Notes under the pieces: model-generated
Database searches by the model: none
Told to the model about the DNA's origin: nothing
The model's input: only the letters and a program-made list of their open reading frames with translations
Assembly: GCF_004297125.1 (NCBI RefSeq)
Contig: NZ_SCVD01000028.1
Span: 124,001-188,000, forward strand
DNA: 64,000 bases
Origin: Phenylobacterium sp.
GTDB lineage: Bacteria > Pseudomonadota > Alphaproteobacteria > Caulobacterales > Caulobacteraceae
Reading direction: 5' to 3'
Program-made: the position numbers and the translations under genes
In this document: in pieces, positions 26,931-36,278 of the stretch
Layout of the letters: every line of letters starts with the position of its first letter
How positions within the stretch are numbered: position 1 is the first letter of the stretch

Positions 26931-27083
26931 ATGCCTCCTGAACGAGACGATGACCCTGAGATGAAAATCATCCGCGAACAACAAGAACGCGCGAATGAGC
27001 AAGCGCGCAGGCAAGAGGAGCAACGTCGGATCGAGAAAAACGACGGGGGCCGCGAGGATCGACGGCCACGGGACGACGACTAA
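26931..27083 (+). CDS. Possible 50-residue highly charged small protein
   Basis: ATG at 26931 opens a 50-codon frame dominated by Glu, Arg, Gln and Asp (REQQERANEQARRQEEQRR), predicted as one long helix. It lies divergently to the membrane protein in the same low-GC patch, and its first codons overlap the membrane gene's ribosome-binding site on the other strand. No good Shine-Dalgarno sequence precedes it. It may be real or may simply be the upstream region of the leftward gene. Confidence 0.3.
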   Translation: MPPERDDDPEMKIIREQQERANEQARRQEEQRRIEKNDGGREDRRPRDDD

Positions 27084-27138
27084 GCCAGAGCGAGGCTGGA
27101 AGTAGCGATAGCGGAGCCAAGTGCTTAGAAGCCCCGCT

Positions 27139-28149
27139 ATGGCCCGATACGACTTCGCTTCCGACAACACCGCCCCCGCCACTCCGGAAGCGATGGACGC
27201 GCTCATCGCGGCCAACAACAGTGGCTTCACGTCCGGCTACGGGACCGACACGGTCAGCGCCCGGGCGGCGGATCTGGTGCGGGGGCTGCTGGACGCCGAC
27301 GCCGAGGTGCGGTTCGTCACCTCCGGCACCGCGGCCAACGCCATCTGCCTGGCGACGCTCTGCCGGCCGTTCGAGGCGGTGCTGGCCCATGAGCACGCCC
27401 ACGTGGCCACCGACGAGACCGGCGCCCCTGGCTTCTTCGGCCACGGCCTGCGGATCGCCGGCCTGCCCGGCGCCTCCGGCCGGATCGACCCGGCCAGCCT
27501 CAGGGCGCCGCTGGCGGCGCCCGATCAGCCGCACTGGCAGCCCCCGGCCGCGCTGTCGGTCACCAACGCCACCGAGTATGGCACGGTCTACGCCGCCCCG
27601 GCGCTGAAGGCGCTGATCGACCCGGTGAAAACCAAGGGCTACGGCGTCCACTTCGACGGCGCGCGCCTGGCCAATGCGGCGGCCGCCGGGTTCGACCTGA
27701 AGGCGATCAAGAACCTGGGCGTCGATCTGCTGGTGATCGGCGGAACCAAGGCCGGCATGACCCCGACCGAGGCCATCGTGCTTTTCGACAGGTCGCTGGC
27801 CCGCCGCTTCGACGCGCGCCTGAAGCAGGGCGGCCAGTTGCCGTCCAAGGGCCGGTTCTACGCCGCGCCCTTCATCGGCATGCTGGAGACCGGCGCCTTC
27901 GTGCGCCACGCGGCCCACGCCAACGCCATGGCCAGGCGCCTGGCCGACGCCATGCCCTTCAGAATCAGCCATCCGGTCGAGGCCAACGCGGTGTTCGTGG
28001 AGATGGACGAGGCGCGCCTGGCGGCGCTGCAGGCGGCGGGCTGGTTCGTCTACCGCTTCCTGGACGGTTCGGTCCGGTTCATGTGTTCCTGGGCCACGAC
28101 CGAGGCCGCGGTCGACGAGCTCGCCGAAGCGCTCCGCCAGGTCGCCTGA
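27139..28149 (+). CDS. Low-specificity L-threonine aldolase family enzyme
   Basis: 336 residues from ATG 27139 (MARYDFASDN matches the family's usual opening; GTG at 27121 is an alternative with GGAG at 27113-27116). These PLP enzymes split L-threonine to glycine and acetaldehyde. Family features are SDNTAPATPEAM, TSGTAANAICL, EHAHVATDETGAPGFF and the PLP lysine in IGGTKAGMTPTEAI near residue 205. No partner gene adjoins it. Confidence 0.9.
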   Translation: MARYDFASDNTAPATPEAMDALIAANNSGFTSGYGTDTVSARAADLVRGLLDADAEVRFVTSGTAANAICLATLCRPFEAVLAHEHAHVATDETGAPGFFGHGLRIAGLPGASGRIDPASLRAPLAAPDQPHWQPPAALSVTNATEYGTVYAAPALKALIDPVKTKGYGVHFDGARLANAAAAGFDLKAIKNLGVDLLVIGGTKAGMTPTEAIVLFDRSLARRFDARLKQGGQLPSKGRFYAAPFIGMLETGAFVRHAAHANAMARRLADAMPFRISHPVEANAVFVEMDEARLAALQAAGWFVYRFLDGSVRFMCSWATTEAAVDELAEALRQVA

Positions 28150-28459
28150 GGCATCATTTCCGGGACATTGCGGAGGCGGGGGATAGGTTTGCCCCTGATC
28201 GCCACATGTGTGGCGCCATCGCCGCACATGATCCAAAAACCGTAATGTTTAGCGACCGTTCGTCGCGATTGTGGCGGCTTTTCGTTGCTCACGTGTCGCG
28301 TGCATGACAGCTATCGGGTTCACCGTCAGGTGTAGGGTCTTCCGTCCGCCAGCGTTCGAATGCGCCGGCGCCCGTGGGGATCGTGCGCCCGAGGAGACAA
28401 GCGTCGGCGCCGCCCGGCGCGCTTGAAAAAGAACCTGTCCAGGCCGGGGGGCCGCAAGA
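28150..28459. other. 310-base gene-free gap upstream of the TonB receptor
   Basis: No convincing coding frame or tRNA is present. A perfect inverted repeat CGCCACA-TG-TGTGGCG lies at 28200-28215, shortly after the threonine aldolase stop, and could be an operator or part of a weak terminator. An AT-richer stretch around 28228-28290 is the likely promoter region of the receptor gene, but I cannot name a -35/-10 pair with confidence. Confidence 0.55.
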
Positions 28460-31435
28460 ATGAAAGTCCAAATGAACACCAAGCTTCGAAGCGCGCTGCT
28501 CATGTCGGCCGCCTCGGCCAGCCTGCTCGCTGCGCCGTCCATCGCCCAAGCCCAGACCGCCGGCGAAGGCGTCGACGTGGGCGAGATCGTCGTCACCGGT
28601 TCGCGCATCCGCCGCGACACCTTCTCCTCGCCGCAGCCGCTGTCCGTCGTCACGGCGCAGGCGATCCGCGAGTCGGGCAACACCTCGATCGGCGACATCC
28701 TGCTGGACCAGCCGTCCATCAACCCCAACCAAAACCAGCAGAACACGTCGTCGACGCTGTTCCTCGCCGGCCAGACCCGCGCCGACATCCGCGGCCTGGG
28801 CGCCACCCGCACCCTGGTGCTGATGGATGGCCGCCGCCTGCCGTTCTCCGACGCCTCGTCGCCCGCGGTCGACCTGAACACCATTCCCTCGCTGATGGTT
28901 GAGCGCATCGAGACCGTGCCCGGCGGCGTCTCGGCCGTGTACGGCTCGGAAGCGATCGCCGGCGTCGTCAACTTCATCATGAAGAAGGAACAGGAAGGCC
29001 TCGAACTCGACATCCAGGGCGGCATCTCCCAGGAAGGCGACGGCGAGGAGTTCCGCGCTGGCTTCAACTGGGGCAAGAAGTTCTTCGACGATCGCCTGAG
29101 CGTGCTGATCGGCGGCGAGTACGCCAATCAAGACAAGATCATGCAGAAGGACCGGGACGAACTGTTCCCGGGCATCCGCCGTAACACCGCCACCGGTGTG
29201 ACGGTCCAGAATATTCTGCCCAATTCGAAAGCGAACACCTCGCCTTTCGCCACCTTCCAGTTGATCGGCGGCAACGTCGTCGGCACCGCGCGTGCGGTGA
29301 CGCTCGATGTCCGCAACCCCGCGAATGTGGTCCGGCTGTCGAACGCCTGCGCCACCGCGACCGTCCAACCGACCTGCCAGGACGACGCGCTGTTCTACTC
29401 GACGGTCTATAATGCGCTGCAGGGCAAGTCGAACCGGGGCGTGCTGCGGACGTATGTCGACTACAAGATCACCGACACGTTCAAGGCGTTCGTCGACGCC
29501 TCGTACGTGAAGGCCAACGGCTACGGCATCTTCCAGCCCGCGTTCTCGTCGGCGGCGGGCGGCGGCACGATGCCGGTCGTCCTACGTGGCGACAATGCCT
29601 ACCTGAACGGCGCCGGCACGACGGCGGCCGCGCTGCGCGCCGAATGGCTCGCCGCAGGCAAGACCCTGACCCAGGCCCAGACCGCCCAGGTGGGCAAGTT
29701 CTGGCAGGAGTTCGGCGGCCGCGACGTGAAGTCCGAGCGCGACCAGTACCGCGTCGCGGGCGGCATCCAGGGATCGTGGGAAACCTTCGGCCGCAAGGTC
29801 GATATGGACAGCTACGTCCAGTACTCGCGCCTGGACGGCCGCACGACCTCTTACAACGTGCCGAACGTCGCCCGCGTCCAGCAGGCGACCGACGCGGTGG
29901 TGTTGAACGGACAAGTCGTCTGCCGCGATGCGGCGGCCCGCGCCGCCGGCTGCACCCCCTGGGACTTGGTCAACGGCGCCTCGCGTGAAGCGATCCTCTG
30001 GACCAACGGCATCTCCACCACCGACCAGAAGATCACGCAGACGGTGGCGGGCATCAATTTCTCGACCGAACTGTTCGACCTCCCGGCGGGTCCCGTCGGC
30101 GTCGCGTTCGGCGCGGAATACCGCAAGGAAACCAGCTTCTTCGAGCAGGACGCCCTGGGCGCCTCCGGCGCGCTGTTCTTCAACTCCATCGGCACGCGCG
30201 AAGGCGAGTACAATGTGAAGGAGGCCTACGGCGAAATCCGCGTCCCGATCCTGAAGGACGTGCCGTTCGCCGAGGAGCTCTCGATCGAAGCCGCTGGCCG
30301 CGTGTCCGACTACTCGACCATCGGCGGCACCGACCAATACCGGATCGGCCTGACCTGGGCTCCAGTCGAAGACGTGCGCTTCCGCCTGTCGGAATCGACC
30401 GCCGTGCGGGCGCCGAACATCATCGAGCTGTTCTCGCCGCAAAGCCGGAACTTCACGACCTCTGCCACCGACCCCTGCGACGCCGCTGTGTTCCGTGGGG
30501 CCACCGCCGCCCAGCAGGCCGCCCGTCGCGTCACCTGCGCCGCAGCGATCCCGGGCTGGAATTCGGCGACCTTCCAGTCGAACTTCGGCGCCGGCCGTCC
30601 GTCGCTGGCGCTGCTCCAAGGCGGCAACCCGGACCTCGGTCCGGAAGAAGCCCACACCTATCAATACGGCGTCGTGATCCAGCCCCGCTGGGTTCCGAAC
30701 CTCCAGATTTCCGTCGATTTCTTCAAGTACAACATCGACGGTCAGGTCGGCACGATCCCGATCAACACGCTGTTCAACCAGCTCTGCTATGACGACACGA
30801 CCACGGCGTACGCGTCCAACCCGTACTGCGCGCAGATCCGTCGCGACCCCACCGGCACCGGTGGCAGCGGCGTCGTCGGCGGCGTGTCGGAAGTGCTTCT
30901 GGTCAACCAGAACGTCGCCAAGGTGAAGGTGGAAGGCTACGACTATGCCATCTCCTACGGCTTCCAGACCGAAGACCTGTTCGGGAAGGACTACGGCGCC
31001 ATCGCGCTGCGCCTGGACGCCACCTGGATGTACCAGTTCCAGCTCCAGGGCCTGCCGGGCCAAGCCTTCACGCAGCTCGCGAACACCATCAACAACGCGA
31101 CGCCGGAGTGGAAGGGCAGCGGTTCGATCCGTTGGTCGAACGAGCGGGTTTCGGTTACCTGGAACACGCTGTGGATCGACTCGATGATTTCGAACAACGC
31201 GTTCCAGCCGAGCCAGTTGGACCCGTACTACACGGGCGACTACTGGCGGCATGACCTGCGTGGCACCTACAAGCTGAACGAAGACATCACGTTCCGCGCG
31301 GGCGTGCTCAACCTGTTCGACAAGTATCCGCCGAAGATCTCGGACAACTCCATCTTCACGGGCACGGGCGTGGGGTCGTCGCAGTACGACAACCGCGGCC
31401 GGTTCTTCTTTGTCGGCGCGAACATGAACTTCTAA
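28460..31435 (+). CDS. TonB-dependent outer membrane receptor
   Basis: 991 residues with a signal peptide ending around SIAQAQT. A TonB-box-like VGEIVVTGSRIRRD precedes the plug domain (TRADIRGLGATRTLVLMDGRRLPF, ERIETVPGGVSAVYGSEAIAG). The long barrel region ends with a terminal Phe (FFVGANMNF), the sorting signal for outer membrane barrels. This large oligosaccharide/unknown-substrate receptor class is expanded in Caulobacterales. No cargo enzymes lie next to it, so the substrate is unknown. A strong terminator follows. Confidence 0.93.
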   Translation: MKVQMNTKLRSALLMSAASASLLAAPSIAQAQTAGEGVDVGEIVVTGSRIRRDTFSSPQPLSVVTAQAIRESGNTSIGDILLDQPSINPNQNQQNTSSTLFLAGQTRADIRGLGATRTLVLMDGRRLPFSDASSPAVDLNTIPSLMVERIETVPGGVSAVYGSEAIAGVVNFIMKKEQEGLELDIQGGISQEGDGEEFRAGFNWGKKFFDDRLSVLIGGEYANQDKIMQKDRDELFPGIRRNTATGVTVQNILPNSKANTSPFATFQLIGGNVVGTARAVTLDVRNPANVVRLSNACATATVQPTCQDDALFYSTVYNALQGKSNRGVLRTYVDYKITDTFKAFVDASYVKANGYGIFQPAFSSAAGGGTMPVVLRGDNAYLNGAGTTAAALRAEWLAAGKTLTQAQTAQVGKFWQEFGGRDVKSERDQYRVAGGIQGSWETFGRKVDMDSYVQYSRLDGRTTSYNVPNVARVQQATDAVVLNGQVVCRDAAARAAGCTPWDLVNGASREAILWTNGISTTDQKITQTVAGINFSTELFDLPAGPVGVAFGAEYRKETSFFEQDALGASGALFFNSIGTREGEYNVKEAYGEIRVPILKDVPFAEELSIEAAGRVSDYSTIGGTDQYRIGLTWAPVEDVRFRLSESTAVRAPNIIELFSPQSRNFTTSATDPCDAAVFRGATAAQQAARRVTCAAAIPGWNSATFQSNFGAGRPSLALLQGGNPDLGPEEAHTYQYGVVIQPRWVPNLQISVDFFKYNIDGQVGTIPINTLFNQLCYDDTTTAYASNPYCAQIRRDPTGTGGSGVVGGVSEVLLVNQNVAKVKVEGYDYAISYGFQTEDLFGKDYGAIALRLDATWMYQFQLQGLPGQAFTQLANTINNATPEWKGSGSIRWSNERVSVTWNTLWIDSMISNNAFQPSQLDPYYTGDYWRHDLRGTYKLNEDITFRAGVLNLFDKYPPKISDNSIFTGTGVGSSQYDNRGRFFFVGANMNF

Positions 31436-31484
31436 GTCTGACGGCCGCCCTTCGCGGGACGGCCTCGAACGAAGGTGAGACGGA

Positions 31485-31520
31485 GAGCCGCCGGGTCCGC
31501 CCGGCGGCTCTTTTCGTTTT
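31485..31520 (+). terminator. Rho-independent terminator of the TonB receptor gene
   Basis: GAGCCGCCGGG (31485-31495) pairs with CCCGGCGGCTC (31500-31510) around TCCG, followed by TTTTCGTTTT. Confidence 0.93.
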
Positions 31521-31596
31521 CGGCGCGGGCGATTGACGCTCGCCCCGGAGCAACCTAGCCCCGTCGGGGAAGACACACCTCGTGAGGCAGACCGCG

Positions 31597-32295
31597 ATGC
31601 GCATCCTGGTGGGGACGCCGACCTACAACGGCCAGCTCACGACCCACTACACCGGAGCCCTGCTGTCGCTGTGGGAAGCCTTCCCCGGCCAGCTCGACTG
31701 GAAGACAACCAGCGGCACCCTGATCGCCTGGGCTCGAAACACCCTGGCCAGCCTCGTTCTCGAGAGCGACCACACGCACCTGCTATTCATAGACTCCGAC
31801 ATCGACTATCCGCCCGACCTGATCCAGCGGATGATCGACTTCGACGCTCCGATCGTCTCCGCCGTCTGCCCGCACCGCATCCTCGACATCCCCCGCTTCC
31901 ACGCCATGTCGCGACAGTTCGACGAGCCGGCCGCGGCCTGGGCCCGCTCGCTGAGCTTCGTGATGGAGCTGGAACAGCCGCCCGTGGAGAAGAACGGCTT
32001 CTACCGCGCCAAGCGCACCGGCACAGGCCTGATGCTGATCAAGCGCGAGGTGTTCGAGACCTTGCGCGATGCCCACCCCGAGCTCTACCGCCCCGCGGCC
32101 GGCAGCTACTACGAGCACCAGCGCCTGACCAACGTGCTGCAGTGTTTCGACCCCGCCTACGACGACACAGGCGTCAGCATGGGGGAGGATGTGTCCTTCG
32201 CCCGCCGCTGGCAGGCGACCGGCGGCGAGATCTGGGTCGTCTTCGACGACACGGTGGGCCACGTCGGCCCGTTCGTATTCCGGGCGCGGGGATGA
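31597..32295 (+). CDS. GT-A-fold glycosyltransferase-like protein
   Basis: 232 residues from ATG 31597, preceded by GAGG at 31584-31587 (GTG 31582 is an alternative). It opens MRILVGTPTYNGQLT, and LLFIDSDIDYPPDLIQRM carries the D-x-D expected of a GT-A glycosyltransferase. RTGTGLMLIKREVFE and MGEDVSFARRW resemble the acceptor-side loop and late acidic motif of family 2 enzymes. It is shorter than most GT2 enzymes and stands alone, so the acceptor is unknown. Confidence 0.7.
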   Translation: MRILVGTPTYNGQLTTHYTGALLSLWEAFPGQLDWKTTSGTLIAWARNTLASLVLESDHTHLLFIDSDIDYPPDLIQRMIDFDAPIVSAVCPHRILDIPRFHAMSRQFDEPAAAWARSLSFVMELEQPPVEKNGFYRAKRTGTGLMLIKREVFETLRDAHPELYRPAAGSYYEHQRLTNVLQCFDPAYDDTGVSMGEDVSFARRWQATGGEIWVVFDDTVGHVGPFVFRARG

Positions 32296-32299
32296 ACTA

Positions 32300-32336
32300 G
32301 GTTGTGATGGCCGGGAGCAGCCCAGCCATCACAACC
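32300..32336. repeat. 12-bp perfect inverted repeat between convergent genes
   Basis: GGTTGTGATGGC (32300-32311) and GCCATCACAACC (32325-32336) are exact complements with an inner CGGG/CCC pairing. It lies between two converging genes and lacks T runs. The sequence resembles the GTTGTCATGGCCGGG-type palindromic elements scattered in alphaproteobacterial genomes. It may act as a bidirectional terminator. Confidence 0.75.
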
Positions 32337-32345
32337 AGGCTTCGA

Positions 32346-33347
32346 TTACTCCGCCGGTTGCAGCGTCTTCTTCACCACCGCGCCGGCCAGGCGGGCGGTG
32401 ATGATTTCCTCGGCCTCGCGGACGATGCGGTGGATCAGCTCGGCGCAGGTGGGGATGTCGTGGATCAGGCCCTGGATCTGGCCCGCGGACCAGATGCCGT
32501 AGTCCGGATCGCCGGCCTCGTAGACCACCTTGCCGCGGGCGCCCGCCACCAGGTCCTTCACGTCCTCGAACTTGGCGCCGCCGGCGCGCTCGATGCGGAC
32601 CACCTCGTCGGAGACGGCGTTCTTCGCCACGCGGGCGGTGTTGTGCATCGTCCGGAAGATCAGGTTGGTCTGCCGCTCGTCGTTGGCGACGATCTGCTCC
32701 TTCACCTTCTGGTGGATCGGGCTCTCGACCGTGGCCATGAAGCGGGTGCCCATGTTGATACCCTCGGCGCCCAGCGCCAGGGCGGCGACCAGGCCGCGCC
32801 CGTCGCCGAAGCCGCCGGAGGCGATCATCGGGATCTTCACCTTGTCGGCCGCCGCCGGGATCAGGATCAGGCCGCCGACGTCGTCCTCGCCCGGGTGGCC
32901 CGCGCATTCCAGGCCGTCGATCGAGATGGCGTCCACGCCCATCCGCTCGGCCGACAGCGCGTGGCGGACCGCGGTGCATTTGTGGATCACCTTGACCCCG
33001 TGCGCCTTGAAGTGGTCGACGTGCTCCTGCGGCTTGTAGCCGGCCGTCTCGACGATCTTGATCCCGCTGTCGATGATCGCCTGGCGATACTCCGCATAGG
33101 GCGGCGGAGTGATCGCCGGCAGGATGGTCAAGTTCACGCCGAACGGCTTGTCGGTCAGCTTGCGCGCCTTCTCGATCTCCCGGCGCAGGTCGTCGGGGGT
33201 CGGCTGGGTCAGGGCGGTGATGAAGCCCAGCCCGCCGGCGTTGGCCACCGCGGCCACCAGCTCGGCGCGGCCCACCCACTGCATCCCGCCTTGAACGACG
33301 GGGTGCTCGATCCCGAAGGTCTCGGTGAAGCGCGTCCTGAGCGCCAT
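32346..33347 (-). CDS. Nitronate monooxygenase family flavoprotein
   Basis: 333 residues from ATG 33347, preceded by GGAGG with 7-base spacing. The FMN-dependent TIM barrel is shown by HPVVQGGMQWVG at the N-terminus, SIDGLECAGHPGEDDVG near residue 145, and IASGGFGDGRGLVAALALGAEGINMGTRF split around residues 185-215. The family oxidises nitroalkanes/nitronates such as propionate-3-nitronate; some members are 2-nitropropane dioxygenase-like enzymes of other function. It is a single gene. Confidence 0.9.
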   Translation of the reverse strand: MALRTRFTETFGIEHPVVQGGMQWVGRAELVAAVANAGGLGFITALTQPTPDDLRREIEKARKLTDKPFGVNLTILPAITPPPYAEYRQAIIDSGIKIVETAGYKPQEHVDHFKAHGVKVIHKCTAVRHALSAERMGVDAISIDGLECAGHPGEDDVGGLILIPAAADKVKIPMIASGGFGDGRGLVAALALGAEGINMGTRFMATVESPIHQKVKEQIVANDERQTNLIFRTMHNTARVAKNAVSDEVVRIERAGGAKFEDVKDLVAGARGKVVYEAGDPDYGIWSAGQIQGLIHDIPTCAELIHRIVREAEEIITARLAGAVVKKTLQPAE

Positions 33348-33424
33348 TGGCATCCTCCCAAACAATTGTTCGGATGCAGTTGAACCCCCATACCCCACGT
33401 CAAGCAAGCGCGGGGCCGGAGAGC

Positions 33425-34384
<960 letters not shown>

Positions 34385-34545
34385 CAGGCATCCGTTCGAA
34401 AGAGGCTGCCGCCCCGAAGAAGCGGCGGAAAGTAGGCGTGAACTGCCCAGCTCACAAGCGGCGAGACGGGACCCCGGTTCCGGCCAGCGGAACGGTCAAG
34501 CCTCGGGAGTCGTTTGGCGTGATCGAGGAGACCAGGAGCCTAGAG

Positions 34546-35322
34546 ATGAAACACGTCATGAAGATCGGTATGGCCTCTGCGCTGGCCCTCGCCACCGCCG
34601 CGCCAGCCGTGGCCCAACAGTATCGCCCGACGCCCGAGTATCAGCGGCAGCAGGACGTCTACGACGCCCAGCGTTCCCAATACGAAGACCAGCAGGCCCA
34701 GTACGAGGGCCGCCGCCAGGACTATCGCGAGACGCGCCGCAACTATGCGGAGGCCCGCCGCGATTACGAGCGGCGCCTCGCGGAATGGAACCGCGCCCAG
34801 GCGATCTACGACCGCCGTTACGGCCGGGGCTCCTATGCGCGGATGTACGCCCGCCCGGTCTGGGATCAGACCGCCTGGTCCAGCTATGAGGCGCCGCCCT
34901 ACGCCGGCTACTACGGCCGCAACAGCGTGGCCTCGAACGTCCCCTGCAACACCAGCAACAACACGGCGGCGGGCGGTGTGATCGGTGCGCTGGCCGGCGC
35001 GGTGCTGGGTTCGCAGGTCGCCTCGCGCGGCGCCCGGACCGAAGGCGCAGTCCTGGGGGGTGTGGCCGGCGCGGTGATCGGCGGCGCGGTGGGCAACGCC
35101 AACGCCAAGTACAAGTGCGACAGCCGCGGCCCGTACTTCTCGGAAAGCGACACCGTCGCCTACCGCGAGGGCCGCAACCGCTACGCCTCGAGCTACGACT
35201 ACAACTACTATGAGAACCGCCGCTGCCGCCTGGCCCCCGCGCCGGTGGACGCCTACGGCCGCGACATCCGCTATGTCCGCGTCTGCCCCGACGACCAGGG
35301 CCGCTATCGCATCACGGGGTAG
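34546..35322 (+). CDS. Exported protein with coiled coil and glycine-zipper domain
   Basis: 258 residues from ATG 34546 after AGGAG (34533-34537). A signal peptide ends around PAVAQQ. Residues 25-100 are rich in Gln, Tyr, Arg and Glu (DAQRSQYEDQQAQYEGRR), predicted as a coiled coil. A glycine-zipper 2TM-like segment follows around residue 145 (GGVIGALAGAVLGSQVASRG, AVLGGVAGAVIGGAVGNA). The C-terminal part is Tyr/Arg-rich with three cysteines. Such proteins sit in or near the outer membrane; the precise role is unknown. Confidence 0.8.
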   Translation: MKHVMKIGMASALALATAAPAVAQQYRPTPEYQRQQDVYDAQRSQYEDQQAQYEGRRQDYRETRRNYAEARRDYERRLAEWNRAQAIYDRRYGRGSYARMYARPVWDQTAWSSYEAPPYAGYYGRNSVASNVPCNTSNNTAAGGVIGALAGAVLGSQVASRGARTEGAVLGGVAGAVIGGAVGNANAKYKCDSRGPYFSESDTVAYREGRNRYASSYDYNYYENRRCRLAPAPVDAYGRDIRYVRVCPDDQGRYRITG

Positions 35323-35333
35323 GACGGAGCTTT

Positions 35334-35354
35334 CCCTCCCCTTGATGGGGAGGG
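35334..35354. terminator. Hairpin between convergent genes
   Basis: CCCTCCCC (35334-35341) pairs with GGGGAGGG (35347-35354) with a 5-base loop. It lies between the glycine-zipper gene and xerD. There is no T run, so the termination function is inferred from position only. Confidence 0.5.
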
Positions 35355-35360
35355 ACGGCG

Positions 35361-36278
35361 CTACCGCTTCTTCGCCAGCGGATGCCGGGTCTGCACGATC
35401 TCGCTGAGGCGATCCGACGCCACGTGGGTATAGATCTGGGTGGTGGCGATGTCGGCGTGGCCCAGCAGCTTCTGCACGACGCGCAGGTCGGCGCCGCCCT
35501 CCAGCAGGTGGGTGGCGAAGGCGTGGCGCAGGACGTGCGGGCTGACGCGCTCCGGATCGATCCCGGCGCCCGCCGCGGCTTCGTCCAGCACCTGGGCGAA
35601 GCGTCGGGGCGTCAGGCGGCCGGCCTTGCCGCGCGAGGGGAACAGCCAGGGATTCGCCCGGTCGCCCTTCGGCAGGAAGCGGGGCCGCACCGCCAGATAG
35701 GCCTTCACCGCCGCGCGGGCCGTATCGTTCAGCGGCGCGAGCCGTTCCTTTCCGCCCTTGCCCTTGACGATGAGGTAGGCCGGGTCGCGCGCCAGGGCCG
35801 CCAGCGGCAGGGCGGTCAGCTCGGAAATCCGCAGGCCGGACGCATAGGCCAGCTCCACCATGCAGCCGAAGCGCAGGCCCTGGGCGCCGTCCCGGGCGGC
35901 GGCTGCGCCGATCAGACGGTCCATCTCGTCGCGCGACAGAACCTTGGGCAGGGGCCGGCCCTTCTTCGGCGCCTCGACCCGGCGGGACGGATCGTCCTCG
36001 CGCCAGCCCTCGCCCAGCACGAACCGGTAGAACTGGCGCACCGCCGCGCGCCGCCGCGCCGCGGTGGCCGGCGACAGGCCGCGCACGCCGAGGTCGGCGA
36101 AATAGGCCTCGATGTCCTCGGCGCTGGCCTCCGCGAGGCTGCGGCCCCGGCCGGCTAGGTAGAGGCCCGCGTCGGTGAGGTCGCGCGAGTAGGCCGACAG
36201 GGTGTTGTGCGCGGCGGCCCGCTCGACCGCCATCATCTCCAGGAACGCCTCGGCCCACTCGGCGCCCTTGCTGCTCAT
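35361..36278 (-). CDS. xerD: Tyrosine recombinase XerD
   Basis: 305 residues from ATG 36278 (MSSKGAEWAEAFLEMM), overlapping the stop of the preceding gene (ATGA). It has the SAM-like N-terminal core-binding domain, then the catalytic residues: Arg in YASGLRISEL, H-x-x-R in HVLRHAFATHLL, His in LLGHADIATTQ and the nucleophile Tyr in IYTHV. With XerC it resolves chromosome dimers at dif. The closeness to aroK/aroB argues for the housekeeping recombinase, not a phage integrase. Confidence 0.93.
   Translation of the reverse strand: MSSKGAEWAEAFLEMMAVERAAAHNTLSAYSRDLTDAGLYLAGRGRSLAEASAEDIEAYFADLGVRGLSPATAARRRAAVRQFYRFVLGEGWREDDPSRRVEAPKKGRPLPKVLSRDEMDRLIGAAAARDGAQGLRFGCMVELAYASGLRISELTALPLAALARDPAYLIVKGKGGKERLAPLNDTARAAVKAYLAVRPRFLPKGDRANPWLFPSRGKAGRLTPRRFAQVLDEAAAGAGIDPERVSPHVLRHAFATHLLEGGADLRVVQKLLGHADIATTQIYTHVASDRLSEIVQTRHPLAKKR

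Noticed and set aside
28340..28380. tRNA-like GTTCGAAT sequence
   Set aside because: No acceptor or anticodon stem can be built around it.
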